From the NCBI GenBank assembly GCA_016786845.1, contig JAEUVB010000011.1, positions 1 through 64,000 on the forward strand: a stretch of 64,000 nt of DNA, given 5' to 3'. Position 1 is the first letter of the stretch, and every line of letters starts with the position of its first letter. The DNA comes from Chitinophagaceae bacterium. Its GTDB lineage: Bacteria; Bacteroidota; Bacteroidia; Chitinophagales; Chitinophagaceae. Below, piece after piece: positions 46,240-55,618 of this stretch. The notes beneath the pieces were generated by a model. The model did no database searches, had not been told where the DNA came from, and saw only the letters and a program-made list of their open reading frames with translations. The position numbers and the translations under genes were made by a program.

Positions 46240-46271
46240 CATTAAATAATCTTCTAATACATTTCAATACA

Positions 46272-47723
46272 ATGAAAAAACTCATCTTGCCCGTACTCGC
46301 ATTGATTGCCCTGGCCATGGTCACGGTATCTTCTTGTGTCAAACAAAAATTTGACAGCCCGCCGGATCCATCCAATGTTGATCCTAAGCTTGCGGTGAAC
46401 ACCACGATTTGGGAATTACGTCAAATGCTTGACCTTTCAGGGTTCTCCACACCACCTCCGGTACAAATTACTAGCGACCTCATCATATCCGGTATTGTTT
46501 CGGCCGATGATCGTTCCGGTAATTTATACAAGCAAATCATGATTCAGGATACATCCAGTGGTATCGTGGTTATGTTGGGCCGTGCCAGTTTGTATAATGA
46601 TTTTCCGGTTGGACGTAAAGTCTATATCAAATGTAAAGGACTCTATTTGGGTTCTTACGGTAAATTCCATCAATTGGGTTATCTGCCTGATTTATCCAAT
46701 TCATTGAGTGATATCCCAAGCAGTATGATTTCGAAGTTTGTGGTGAAAGCAAACTATCCGAACCCCGTGGTGGCTCGTCCAATGTCTATCGATCAGTTGA
46801 ACAATCTGACTACTTCGTATAAATGGTTGGGTTCATTGATTCAGATTGACAGTGCCGAATTTACCGGTGCCGATGCAGGAGCTGAATATGCACAAGATCC
46901 GAATATTGCCTCCGGTACTGAGCGTGAGATTGAAGATTGTGCAGCGTCTAAAATTGTCATACGTACGAGTGGTTATTGTAATTTTAGAACGGCTCTGACC
47001 CCTGTGGGCAGAGGTCCGTTAACGGCGATCTATTCTCGTTACAACAGCACCCCTCAGTTATTAATCCGTGATACCAATGATGTGAAATTCACCGGCGAAC
47101 GTTGCGGTTCTAATGCGACTTTAATTACAGTAGACTCTTTGCGTAAGATGTTCATTAGCGGAACAACGGCCATCCCGAATGGTTACAAAATCAAGGCGAT
47201 TGTGATTTCGGATAAGTCTACAAATAATTTTGATGCCCGTAATATAACCATACAAGAAGGAAACAGTGGCATTGTGGCCCGTTTCGAATCCGGTTTTTCG
47301 AATAACAGTTTTGCCATGGGCGACGAAGTAGAAATCAATGTTTCAGGCGCTACCTTGTCAGAATATCAAGGTTTGTTACAAGTGAATGCGAATTCTTCTA
47401 AAATGCTGAAAATAAGTTCAGGTAATACTGTGGTACCGACTCAATTGACCTTCGCACAGATCCTTGCTAATTTCGAAGCCTATGAGTCTACTTTAGTAAA
47501 AGTACTTAATGTGACTTTCCCGACAGGAAACTATTATCAGTCTACGTCCGGTTATTCTATCAGTGATGGTACCGGATCCATGATTTTTTATACCCGCAGT
47601 GCAGCCACTTTCGGTACGCAACCTTTGCCAACAACACCGAAAACAATGGTGGGTATCATAGGAGAATATGCAGCTTCATCTGCCAAACAAATTTCTATTC
47701 GTAATTTGAACGATATACAATAA
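46272..47723 (+). CDS. DUF5689-like lipoprotein with OB-fold-like repeats
   Basis: The 483-residue product has a lipoprotein signal ending VSSC. Three similar segments can be seen: ISGIVSADDRSGNLYKQIMIQD, IKAIVISDKSTNNFDARNITIQEG, and LVKVLNVTFPTGNYY with GYSISDGTGSMIF, with GRKVYIKCKG and GDEVEINVSG between them. This pattern is the DUF5689/OB-fold arrangement of Bacteroidota. It begins 32 bases after the TonB receptor stop and may be its surface-exposed binding partner; that role is inference. Confidence 0.86.
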   Translation: MKKLILPVLALIALAMVTVSSCVKQKFDSPPDPSNVDPKLAVNTTIWELRQMLDLSGFSTPPPVQITSDLIISGIVSADDRSGNLYKQIMIQDTSSGIVVMLGRASLYNDFPVGRKVYIKCKGLYLGSYGKFHQLGYLPDLSNSLSDIPSSMISKFVVKANYPNPVVARPMSIDQLNNLTTSYKWLGSLIQIDSAEFTGADAGAEYAQDPNIASGTEREIEDCAASKIVIRTSGYCNFRTALTPVGRGPLTAIYSRYNSTPQLLIRDTNDVKFTGERCGSNATLITVDSLRKMFISGTTAIPNGYKIKAIVISDKSTNNFDARNITIQEGNSGIVARFESGFSNNSFAMGDEVEINVSGATLSEYQGLLQVNANSSKMLKISSGNTVVPTQLTFAQILANFEAYESTLVKVLNVTFPTGNYYQSTSGYSISDGTGSMIFYTRSAATFGTQPLPTTPKTMVGIIGEYAASSAKQISIRNLNDIQ

Positions 47724-47742
47724 TTTTAGAAAAATATACAAC

Positions 47743-49581
47743 ATGAAAAGAATCTTATTATCCCTTTCGGCCCTCCTTTTGATGAGTACGGCCGTTCAAG
47801 CACAAATTCCGTATAGCCTTTCAGGCACATCATATCTGCAGGATTTTGACAATATCGGTAGCGGTCTTCCTATGGGATGGCGCGTGGACAGTGCGGTCAA
47901 CAAAAATGCCGGTTTAGGTAATGATGCACAATTTCGATTTTCACCCACAGCAACTTCATGGGGCGGAGCCACCAGTCGTGGTTTCAAAAACGTAGCTTCT
48001 GCAGATGGGTTGACTGCAACTTCCAGTTCGGCCCAACAGGCAGCCAGTATGGATCGCGCGCTTTCTGCTCGTCAGGTGTCTGCAAGCGGATGGGATGACC
48101 ACGACAGTTTGATCTCCTGGGATTTTACCATCGCAAACACCACCGGGTTAACTGCGTTCAATTTGCAATTTAAACTACAATGTTTACCGGGTAATTCAGG
48201 CCGTTATAATCATTGGATTGTTCAATATGGTTTAGGTGCAAATCCGGCAACTTTTACAACTGTTGCTACAAATCCGGCAACTCTTACAATGGATAGCCTG
48301 TTTAATAATGTATCCGTAAGCGTGAATTTCGGTTCGGCTCTGGACAATCAGAATCAACAAATTTGGATCCGTATTACACCGGACGATACAACCATGGGCA
48401 GTGGAAACCGACCATTGGTTGCCTTGGATGATTTCAATTTAACCTGGACCGGAACTGCAGCAGGTAATCCTAAACCATTGATTGCCTCTTTAGCTCCGGC
48501 GGATAATGCCACGGGTGTAACAATTACTACAGTGCCTGTTGTCACTTTTGATAAGAACATCACCGCAGGTACGGGTAATATTTACATTAAGAATTTGACC
48601 GATGCAACGACTCAAACTATAGCTGTGGCTAGCGTTTCGATTTCAGGAATGAGTGCCACCTTAACCGGTACGACATTGGTGAATGCAAAAAATTATGCCA
48701 TCCAATTTGATTCCACAGCCTTTATGGCGGGTGTGAACAATTCATATGGAATTTACGATACAACCAGTTGGAATTTTATGACGGCTAGTACAGTGAACCC
48801 GCCGGTGACCTCTTTGAATGAACCATTTACAAATTGTCTTTATCCATCTTTAGGGTCTTTTACTGAAAATTCCGTGATTGGAACACAGACTTGGCGTTGT
48901 TCTAACTTTGGTCGTAATGATACCGATGCGGTATATGTCAATGGATATGCTGCCGGTGCAACAAATGATAATGAAGATTGGTTACTGACTCCTGCAATTA
49001 ATGTATCAGCGATGAGTAATCCTTATTTCCACTTTTGGAGTAAGAAAAGATTCTCAGGGAATAATACTAAGGATGTATTGATTTCGAATAATTATACCGG
49101 AATCGGAGATCCAAACTTAGCCACGTGGACCAACTTGAATATCAATTTCTCAAGCATGGATACCATATATATTCCTTTTAATAACGCTGCTTTATCGGCT
49201 TATAAATCAACACCTTTTTATGTGGCCTTTAAATATGTATCGTCTTCAGCCGGTACTGCAGATGAGTGGAGTATAGACGATGTGAGTATTACCGATGGTC
49301 CGGTTTCTGTACGTAGTTTTAACGGTGACGAATTAAAGATAACGGTATTAGGCACTGTTTCCGGACATTATTTGCCGTTGGCCATAAACAGCCAATCGAA
49401 TAAAGATTTTAGTTTGCGCGTAATGAGCATGACCGGTGCTTTACTTTCTGAACAAAAGATCAGTGTGAATCAAGGCAAGTCGAATATGAATATTGAATTG
49501 CCGGCCCTGGCCAATGGTTTGTATTTACTGTCTGTCAGTGATGGTGTTCAACAAGCTACTTTGAAGTTTAACAAACTGTAA
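47743..49581 (+). CDS. Exported protein with anchor-J, Big_5-like and T9SS domains
   Basis: The 612-residue product has a signal peptide ending AVQAQ. The first 230 residues are a strand-rich domain with SYLQDFDNIGSGLPMGW. Residues about 245-345 are a Big_5-like Ig fold (SLAPADNATGVTITTVPVVTFD). Residues 355-525 are a choice-of-anchor J domain (NEDWLLTPAINVSAMSNPYF, DEWSIDDVSITDG). The end is a T9SS type A-like domain (LRVMSMTGALLSEQKI, ANGLYLLSVSDG). It starts 20 bases after the DUF5689-like gene and closes the TonB operon, with a hairpin after it. Confidence 0.88.
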   Translation: MKRILLSLSALLLMSTAVQAQIPYSLSGTSYLQDFDNIGSGLPMGWRVDSAVNKNAGLGNDAQFRFSPTATSWGGATSRGFKNVASADGLTATSSSAQQAASMDRALSARQVSASGWDDHDSLISWDFTIANTTGLTAFNLQFKLQCLPGNSGRYNHWIVQYGLGANPATFTTVATNPATLTMDSLFNNVSVSVNFGSALDNQNQQIWIRITPDDTTMGSGNRPLVALDDFNLTWTGTAAGNPKPLIASLAPADNATGVTITTVPVVTFDKNITAGTGNIYIKNLTDATTQTIAVASVSISGMSATLTGTTLVNAKNYAIQFDSTAFMAGVNNSYGIYDTTSWNFMTASTVNPPVTSLNEPFTNCLYPSLGSFTENSVIGTQTWRCSNFGRNDTDAVYVNGYAAGATNDNEDWLLTPAINVSAMSNPYFHFWSKKRFSGNNTKDVLISNNYTGIGDPNLATWTNLNINFSSMDTIYIPFNNAALSAYKSTPFYVAFKYVSSSAGTADEWSIDDVSITDGPVSVRSFNGDELKITVLGTVSGHYLPLAINSQSNKDFSLRVMSMTGALLSEQKISVNQGKSNMNIELPALANGLYLLSVSDGVQQATLKFNKL

Positions 49582-49599
49582 TTCATTCCATACGTTATA

Positions 49600-49628
49600 A
49601 AAAACCGCTCGCTTCGGGCGGTTTTTTA
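49600..49628. terminator. Bidirectional terminator after the TonB operon
   Basis: Arms AAAAACCGC and GCGGTTTTT with a nine-base loop lie 18 bases after the stop, with an A run before and T run after. Confidence 0.88.
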
Positions 49629-49643
49629 TATTTTTATGCATTC

Positions 49644-50786
49644 ATGATCAGAAAGTACATTAACTGGAAAACTTTTTTAGTCCTGCTGGCGGTTTCTATT
49701 GCCGCTACTTCATTGTATTATGCAAATCACCTTACCAAGCGACTCGCGATTGAAGAACGCAAGAAAGTGGTACTTATAGCCGAAGCCATTAAATCTGTGG
49801 TTAGCAGTACCGATAATATTCCGGATAATGTGGTATTTATGTTGATCAACGACAATACCACGATTCCCTTAATGATAACCGATGCGAATGAGTTTATCCT
49901 GTCGCACAATAACATTGATACGCAAAAGATAGACCATGTGAATGTTTATCTCAAAGAAAAATTGGTTGAAATGAAGAAACAGCATCAGCCAATTGAAATC
50001 AATATCAGTCCGGTTCAGAAGCAATTTGTATTTTATGGTGAATCGGAATTGTTGACCAAGCTTCGATACTTCCCCTATATTTTGCTCATTATCCTGTTTC
50101 TTTTTATCATCATTGTGGTATCCTATATATCTACATCCAACAGGCAATTACAAGATCGGGTTTGGGTAGGTATGAGCAAGGAAACGGCCCATCAGCTGGG
50201 TACTCCGCTAACTTCACTCGTTGCGTGGATTGAACATCTTAAAAGCACACAGTCGGATGTAAACGTATTGGATGAGATGCAAAAGGATGTAGACCGACTT
50301 AAACTCATTGCGGATCGTTTTTCAAAGATCGGCAGTACGCCGAAGTTGGAAGAAGAGCATCTCATGGAACACCTGGACGGTATTATTTCCTATATGCAGA
50401 AACGGGCACCCAAGAGTATTCATTTTAAGGTTACTTCCAATAAAGAGGATATTTTGGTGGTCATTTGCGGACCACTGTTCGATTGGGTGATCGAAAATTT
50501 GATTCGAAATTCGCTGGATGCCATGGAAGGGAAAGGGCAAATTTCGATCCATATTACCGATGAAATTACACAAACGCTGATTGACATAAGCGATACCGGA
50601 AAAGGCATTGCGCCGATTAATATTAAAAAAGTTTTCAAACCCGGTTTCTCCACTAAGAAAAGGGGGTGGGGGCTTGGGCTTTCATTGGCCAAGCGGATCA
50701 TTTCAGAGTATCATTACGGAGACATATTTGTTAAAAAATCAGAATTAGGGAAGGGGACTACTTTCAGGATAGTGCTGAAACGATAA
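49644..50786 (+). CDS. Membrane sensor histidine kinase
   Basis: The 380-residue protein has membrane helices at about 10-27 and 143-164, with a periplasmic sensor region between them. The H box is MSKETAHQLGTPLTSL (phosphorylated His), a form common in Bacteroidota. The HATPase domain has the N box VIENLIRNSLDAMEG, G1 ISDTGKGI, and F/G2 FKPGFSTKKRGWGLGLSLAKRI. No response regulator gene is adjacent, so it is an orphan here. A TATTTTTA element lies shortly before the start, right after the terminator of the TonB operon. Confidence 0.92.
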   Translation: MIRKYINWKTFLVLLAVSIAATSLYYANHLTKRLAIEERKKVVLIAEAIKSVVSSTDNIPDNVVFMLINDNTTIPLMITDANEFILSHNNIDTQKIDHVNVYLKEKLVEMKKQHQPIEINISPVQKQFVFYGESELLTKLRYFPYILLIILFLFIIIVVSYISTSNRQLQDRVWVGMSKETAHQLGTPLTSLVAWIEHLKSTQSDVNVLDEMQKDVDRLKLIADRFSKIGSTPKLEEEHLMEHLDGIISYMQKRAPKSIHFKVTSNKEDILVVICGPLFDWVIENLIRNSLDAMEGKGQISIHITDEITQTLIDISDTGKGIAPINIKKVFKPGFSTKKRGWGLGLSLAKRIISEYHYGDIFVKKSELGKGTTFRIVLKR

Positions 50787-50845
50787 CCTTAAAGTTTACA
50801 CCTTCTTGAGCATATACGCACCTATTAAATTATTTTGAAGTAGGA

Positions 50846-50880
50846 TTTGCTGAATATTCAAGCAGATTTACATACATTTG
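50846..50880 (+). promoter_or_regulatory. Promoter of tRNA-Leu (-33 TTTG, -7 TACATTTG)
   Basis: TTTG (50846-50849) and TACATTTG (50873-50880) are 23 bases apart, at the upper limit of spacing. The tRNA 5' end is nine bases after the -7 element. Confidence 0.55.
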
Positions 50881-50889
50881 CGGTCCGAT

Positions 50890-50973
50890 GCGTGGGTGGC
50901 GAAACTGGTATACGCGCTACTTTGAGGTGGTAGTGGCCGAAAGGCTGTGGGAGTTCGAATCTCCTCTCGCGCA
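50890..50973 (+). tRNA. tRNA-Leu (anticodon GAG)
   Basis: The acceptor stem pairs GCGTGGG (50890-50896) with CTCGCGC (50966-50972), and A is the discriminator base. The anticodon stem pairs CTACT with GGTAG around the loop TTGAGGT, giving anticodon GAG for CUC/CUU. A long variable arm (GGCCGAAAGGC region), typical of leucine tRNA, precedes the T arm GGGAG-TTCGAAT-CTCCT. CCA is not encoded. The DNA from here to 51259 has no gene: it holds AG-rich low-complexity stretches (50983-51012, 51137-51180), a CT-rich stretch (51030-51058) and a 14-base direct repeat (51226-51239 and 51240-51253). Confidence 0.92.
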
Positions 50974-51225
50974 CTCATCAGAAAGAGAAAGTTAAAGAGA
51001 AAGAGAAAGTGGATTACGCGAGTAGTCATTCTCTTTTTGTTTTTCTTTCTCTTTCTTCATTAACATTGACTTCAATTTAGCTATGTAGCATAAAGAATAT
51101 AGTCGTCTAACAATGAGTTTGATTCGGCGTATTTGCGTATGTTAGAAAGAGAATGGTTAAGGGAAAGGGAAAGGGAAAGCAAATTAATTACATTTCGCCG
51201 GCTGATATAAGGATATGGTTTATCT

Positions 51226-51253
51226 ATTAAACATTCACCATTAAACATTGACC
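51226..51253. repeat. Tandem 14-base direct repeat
   Basis: ATTAAACATTCACC (51226-51239) is followed at once by ATTAAACATTGACC (51240-51253), one base different. It lies just beyond the 3' end of the ABC-F gene. Possibly a slippage product. Confidence 0.6.
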
Positions 51254-51259
51254 ATTCAA

Positions 51260-53158
51260 TCAAGTTCCCATTTTCTCACTCAATTCCAACCACCGCATTT
51301 CTTTTTCTTCCAACAAAGAAATAATTTCACTGATACGTCCTGAGGCTTTTTCTAACTCCGCATAAGATATTGAAGCATCTCCCATTTTCTCTTCCAGGGC
51401 CTTTTTCTCGGACTCCAGGGCGGGCATTTCTTGTTCCAATGCTTCAAACTCGCGCTTTTCCTTATAGCTGATCTTTTCCTGCTGAACTTGTTTTTTCGGC
51501 GCTTCGGGTATTACAGCTGCCGCTATTGGTTTAGCAGCTTGTTCTCGGCTTTTTTCTAAATTTTCTTGCAGACGAATTCGATATTGCGAATAATTGCCCG
51601 GGAAATCGGTGATGACACCTTCTCCTTCAAATACAAAGAGATGATCGACCAGTTTGTCCATGAAATATCGATCATGACTCACCAATAAAATGCAACCCTG
51701 ATAGTCTAGTAAAAACTCTTCTAATATTTGTAAGGTTTGTAAATCCAGATCATTGGTGGGTTCATCCAGGACCAGAAAATTCGGATTCTTAAATAGAATG
51801 CTCAATAATTGCAATCGACGTTTTTCACCCCCACTCAATAAACTCAAGTAGGTATATTGTTGTTCAGCGGTAAAAGCAAATCGTTCCAAAAATTTAGATG
51901 CAGAAATTTTTGTGCCATCGGCCAGAGGGAAAAATTCTGCCATGGATTTCACATAATCAATCACCCGTTTGTCTTCTTTATATTGTAATCCTTCTTGCGA
52001 AAAGTGTCCAAATATAATGGTGTCTCCATGATTGATTTTACCACTATCCGGTTCTTCGAGTTGTAGCGCGATCTTCAGGAAAGTGGATTTGCCCACACCG
52101 TTTTTTCCGACGATGCCAATACGTTCACCCTTCTTGAAGGTATATTCAAATCCTTTGAGGATGGGTTTATCGCCATAGGATTTATAAACTTTTTTCATTT
52201 CCAATACCTTGCCTCCAATCCGCGTCATTTTGACCTGCAATTGAACTTCAGTATCTACATTTTTTTGTTTTACTCGTTGCTCTACTTCCGTAAATGCATC
52301 TTGTCGTGATTTTGATTTGGTAGTTCGTGCTTTGGGTTGCTTGCGCATCCATTCGAGTTCACGGCGGTAGATATTTCGATCTTTGAGTAATTCGCTTCCC
52401 TGTACCTCAATACGATGCGCTTTTTGCTGCAAGAAATAAGCATAATCTCCCTGATGAATATAGACTTTTTCATCATCGATTTCAATGATTTCATTACATA
52501 CCGCATCCAAAAAATAACGGTCATGGGTTACCATCAATAAAGTCACACGTTGTGCACTTAAAAAATCTTCCAGCCATTCGATCATATTGACATCGAGGTG
52601 ATTGGTTGGCTCGTCTAACACCAATAAACATTTTCCATCGTAGAGTTGTGCTTCAATCAAGGCTTGAGCCAGGGCGACACGTTTTTTTTGTCCGCCGCTC
52701 AGGGTGCCGATCGTTTGATGTAGATTGTGAATACTCAGTCGTGTGAGAATTTGCTTCAGCTCATTTTCGAAATTCCAGGCTTGTAACTCATCCATTTTGC
52801 CAATCAAATATTGAAGACGATCTGTATCTTCTGTTCCACTTTCAAGGTATTCTTCATAGGCTTTCACGAGTCGGATGACTTCATTATCCATGGAAAGAAT
52901 ATTATCCCAAATGGAAATGGCCGGATTGAATTCGTTTTCCTGATGCAGCATCACCAGACGTATATCTTTATGGAGCCATACGGTACCGGTATCCGGTTCA
53001 TCTTTTCCTGCAAGAATATTGAGCAGAGTTGATTTGCCAAAGCCATTCCGGGCGATCAGTGCCACTTTATCTCCTTCTGAAATATGAAATGTAATATCCT
53101 TGAAGAGTTCACGGATGCCGAATGATTTACTGATATTTTCAACGCTGGCGTAATGCAT
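51260..53158 (-). CDS. ABC-F family ATPase (Uup-like)
   Basis: The 632-residue soluble protein has two ABC domains: Walker A ARNGFGKSTLLN with signature LSGGQKKRVALAQAL and Walker B LLVLDEPTNHLD, then GKNGVGKSTFLK with LSGGEKRRLQLL and FLVLDEPTNDLD. No membrane segment is present. A charged linker lies between the domains, and the C-terminal 90 residues form a coiled coil (KREFEALEQEMPALESEKK) as in Uup. ABC-F proteins act on the ribosome; Uup-type members are also linked to genome stability. The exact subfamily is inferred from the coiled coil. Confidence 0.93.
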   Translation of the reverse strand: MHYASVENISKSFGIRELFKDITFHISEGDKVALIARNGFGKSTLLNILAGKDEPDTGTVWLHKDIRLVMLHQENEFNPAISIWDNILSMDNEVIRLVKAYEEYLESGTEDTDRLQYLIGKMDELQAWNFENELKQILTRLSIHNLHQTIGTLSGGQKKRVALAQALIEAQLYDGKCLLVLDEPTNHLDVNMIEWLEDFLSAQRVTLLMVTHDRYFLDAVCNEIIEIDDEKVYIHQGDYAYFLQQKAHRIEVQGSELLKDRNIYRRELEWMRKQPKARTTKSKSRQDAFTEVEQRVKQKNVDTEVQLQVKMTRIGGKVLEMKKVYKSYGDKPILKGFEYTFKKGERIGIVGKNGVGKSTFLKIALQLEEPDSGKINHGDTIIFGHFSQEGLQYKEDKRVIDYVKSMAEFFPLADGTKISASKFLERFAFTAEQQYTYLSLLSGGEKRRLQLLSILFKNPNFLVLDEPTNDLDLQTLQILEEFLLDYQGCILLVSHDRYFMDKLVDHLFVFEGEGVITDFPGNYSQYRIRLQENLEKSREQAAKPIAAAVIPEAPKKQVQQEKISYKEKREFEALEQEMPALESEKKALEEKMGDASISYAELEKASGRISEIISLLEEKEMRWLELSEKMGT

Positions 53159-53246
53159 GTAGGATATTTCCCTTTTAACGGAGGGCGGGTGAAATTACCA
53201 AAGCTTTTTTGATTTTCAGGTAAAATACCGAAGTGTAGTCGAAAGA

Positions 53247-53699
53247 TTATTCGGCAACTACCTGATAGATATATTGATATCCATCCCGATTACACAGTAT
53301 ACGTAAAGAATTTTCTTTTTGCTGAAGAATACGCCACTGTCCCCAATGGTTGAAAACAATTTCATCTTGCTCTATTTTCCAGGTTTTGTCTGTTTCCGGA
53401 TTCTGTTGGGTAAATACCGGGCCGGGTGTGATATCGTCGCGGTTACAGATATGCAAAACAGCAGGACTATCAATATAGGTCTGATCTGCATTCAGATAAA
53501 ATCGACCGGAAACGGTCAGTGGTAGTTGGCTTAATTGATTGGCATTTGTGATATTGACCTCCATGCAGGTGATTCTCCACCATCGATTTTCGAGTGATGA
53601 GGGGGAAATGCTTGAATATTTCTTACAAGATATGGATAATAAAAATAGACTGACACCCACAATGGCCAGAACAGAATAATTACGGCTCGCTGTAAACAT
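53247..53699 (-). CDS. Lipoprotein of unknown function, lipocalin-like
   Basis: The 150-residue product has a lipoprotein signal ending LSISC. The mature part (LENRWWRITCMEVNIT, GRFYLNADQTYID, KTWKIEQDEIVFNHWGQWRIL) has the Trp/Asp pattern of small Bacteroidota lipocalin-like lipoproteins. It follows the next gene by five bases, so both are probably one transcription unit together with the barrel gene further upstream. Confidence 0.72.
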   Translation of the reverse strand: MFTASRNYSVLAIVGVSLFLLSISCKKYSSISPSSLENRWWRITCMEVNITNANQLSQLPLTVSGRFYLNADQTYIDSPAVLHICNRDDITPGPVFTQQNPETDKTWKIEQDEIVFNHWGQWRILQQKENSLRILCNRDGYQYIYQVVAE

Positions 53700-53704
53700 C
53701 CTAA

Positions 53705-54640
53705 TTATTTAATGGGTTTGTCTAATGGTGGACTGCCTGCTGGTGTATCGGTAATCTGGACTACATTTTCGTACATGGTCCACTGATGTCCATCCCATTT
53801 AAAACCATCATAGGTTCCATCAGGTATATAGGTATATCGTTTGGCCGGATCGCCAATTTGAGATTCGCAATGATCGAAGATGATTTGATCCGTTTCCTTA
53901 TCATAATTCATGGAAAGACGAGATCCTTTTTGATACTCGATGACCACACGATTGACCTTTCTTCTTTTGCCTCTTTCGGTCATATTGAAGACCGGTGCGC
54001 CAAACATACCTTGTCCCTGAGAATTAAATCCAAAGGCTTCGATGATTTTTTTCTCGCTGTTCATGGAGCTGCCATTCCAGCCGATCAAAAAGTAAATCTT
54101 TTGATCATCGATTTGACGAAGGAGAATATTGTAATACAGGCTGCCATACCAGCGCGTTCCATTGAAAATGGAATCTTCAGCCCCGCGGATAATCTGATCG
54201 GAAACATCGACCAAAGGAATGAAGGATCCATCGGTTAATTGCATCACGCCGTAATACCGATGTTCGACGGTTCCTCGAACAACTTCCCAGTTATAGATAC
54301 GAAATGCATCATCCGGAGATCTAAGGATGCTGATCTTTTCACTGAGTTTTTTAAAAGGGTAATTATAAGAATTGGGTGTTTTTAAAACGGTTTTGAAAAT
54401 GCGGATAAACTCATAACTGCCTGCAACCCGAAAATCCGGAATCGGCGAATTGTACATACTGTCGGCAAAATAGACCAGGGAATCTTCCAAAATTTCCAAG
54501 GGGGAAAGTTGACTGATATCTTTTTCATGAACCTCTCTTTTTTCAGGGAGTATCATTTCGTAATCCTGAGCCGATAGCGGAAGATAAAATGCGATTGCGA
54601 GTAAGGATGTCAGAATTGCCTGAACGCTGAATTTAATCAT
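53705..54640 (-). CDS. Secreted protein of unknown function
   Basis: The ATG at 54640 gives 311 residues with a signal peptide ending LPLSAQ; an open frame continues 71 codons upstream but overlaps the 3' end of the barrel gene and has no coding character. The exact -7 element TAAATTTG (54646-54653) is five bases before this ATG. The mature part is strand-rich (VEHRYYGVMQL, YGSLYYNILLRQIDDQKIYFLIGWNG, YIPDGTYDGFKWDG). No family was recognised. The C terminus is proline-rich and gives no sorting signal. Confidence 0.75.
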   Translation of the reverse strand: MIKFSVQAILTSLLAIAFYLPLSAQDYEMILPEKREVHEKDISQLSPLEILEDSLVYFADSMYNSPIPDFRVAGSYEFIRIFKTVLKTPNSYNYPFKKLSEKISILRSPDDAFRIYNWEVVRGTVEHRYYGVMQLTDGSFIPLVDVSDQIIRGAEDSIFNGTRWYGSLYYNILLRQIDDQKIYFLIGWNGSSMNSEKKIIEAFGFNSQGQGMFGAPVFNMTERGKRRKVNRVVIEYQKGSRLSMNYDKETDQIIFDHCESQIGDPAKRYTYIPDGTYDGFKWDGHQWTMYENVVQITDTPAGSPPLDKPIK

Positions 54641-54645
54641 GAAAA

Positions 54646-54653
54646 CAAATTTA
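54646..54653 (-). promoter_or_regulatory. -7 element (TAAATTTG), five bases before a start codon
   Basis: Exact TAnnTTTG match; only TTTTC separates it from ATG 54640, which predicts a leaderless or almost leaderless mRNA. Confidence 0.55.
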
Positions 54654-54717
54654 ATGTTTTTTTTAGAATACTGAGGGGTCCCATGTCTGAGACAGGAATT
54701 GCTCCCTTTGTTACTGC

Positions 54718-55557
54718 TTACAGATTGTCCGGGCATCTGTAAGTCGGCAAACGGAAGGACACTCCAATTTGTAACATCATATATTGATCGCGGGTGGTGC
54801 TGATACCACGCTGACGGCCGGCCTTGCCAATGGGTTGGTCTGTAAGTTCCCACGAACGATCCTGCAATTGGGCGCCAACAGCAGGATAGGGGGATGGAGT
54901 GTTGTCTTCAAATTTATCGATGCCCACATAAGTCGTACTCACATCATCCAAATAATCTGTAGTAGTAGAACGATTGACGGCCTCCATATGTATCGTCAAA
55001 CCTCGTGACAACCAAAATTTGAAACCCAGTCCAATCGGAAAACACATGGCCGTTCCTTTATATCTGCGGTTTTTATATTCTTCGTAATTCTGACCTTCCG
55101 TGCCTAATGGGCGTAAGTAATGGCGTTCCCCATCCAAAGTCGTATAAGGATTATACCAAAAAATACCTGCTCCGATGGATACATAAGGCGTGAAGCGATG
55201 TTCAAAATCGCCGATCTCATATCTGAAAAAACTGAATTCTGCCTGTATGGCCGCTTCATAGATATTGCTTTCAAAATTCAGGTTCCTTAATTTCTGATAA
55301 TAATTATTCGAAAACCGGTCGCTATACCCTAAGTGCGCGTAGCTTCCGCCTAGTTTTAAAGCAATGTAGGGGCTGAAATTATACTTATAAAAGACGTTTC
55401 CGCTATAGCTGAATTGTTGGAAACCATAGTTGGTGTTTAAGTCGCCGAAGTAATTTGCACCACCCACGCCGGCTCCGAACTCGGATTTACGATAATATAC
55501 TTGTGCCTCTGTAGGCATGACATAGACAAGCAGGCACAGAAAAAAGAGTTTCTTCAT
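54718..55557 (-). CDS. Outer-membrane beta-barrel protein, DUF6089/PorG-like
   Basis: The 279-residue product has a signal peptide (to TEAQ, residue 19) and the opening EFGAGVGGANYFGDLN, then alternating strands (LKLGGSYAHLGYSD, FTPYVSIGAGIFWYNPYT, PIGLGFKFWLSRGLTIHMEA) and a C-terminal region with PTYRCPDNL. This resembles the DUF6089 barrel family, to which the T9SS component PorG has been related. A T9SS role is attractive because the window encodes several T9SS-type substrates, but similar barrels have other roles. Confidence 0.75.
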   Translation of the reverse strand: MKKLFFLCLLVYVMPTEAQVYYRKSEFGAGVGGANYFGDLNTNYGFQQFSYSGNVFYKYNFSPYIALKLGGSYAHLGYSDRFSNNYYQKLRNLNFESNIYEAAIQAEFSFFRYEIGDFEHRFTPYVSIGAGIFWYNPYTTLDGERHYLRPLGTEGQNYEEYKNRRYKGTAMCFPIGLGFKFWLSRGLTIHMEAVNRSTTTDYLDDVSTTYVGIDKFEDNTPSPYPAVGAQLQDRSWELTDQPIGKAGRQRGISTTRDQYMMLQIGVSFRLPTYRCPDNL

Positions 55558-55570
55558 GGGGTATAAAACT

Positions 55571-55578
55571 CAAAAATA
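55571..55578 (-). promoter_or_regulatory. -7 element (TATTTTTG) of the DUF6089/PorG-like gene
   Basis: Exact TAnnTTTG match 13 bases before ATG 55557. Confidence 0.5.
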
Positions 55579-55618
55579 AGGTAAAAAATTGTAAGGTGCT
55601 TGGATTCGCCCGATTCAG

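Noticed and set aside
54641..54853. N-terminal 71 residues of the frame ending at 53705
   Set aside because: They overlap the barrel gene and a -7 element and precede a clear signal peptide that starts at ATG 54640.
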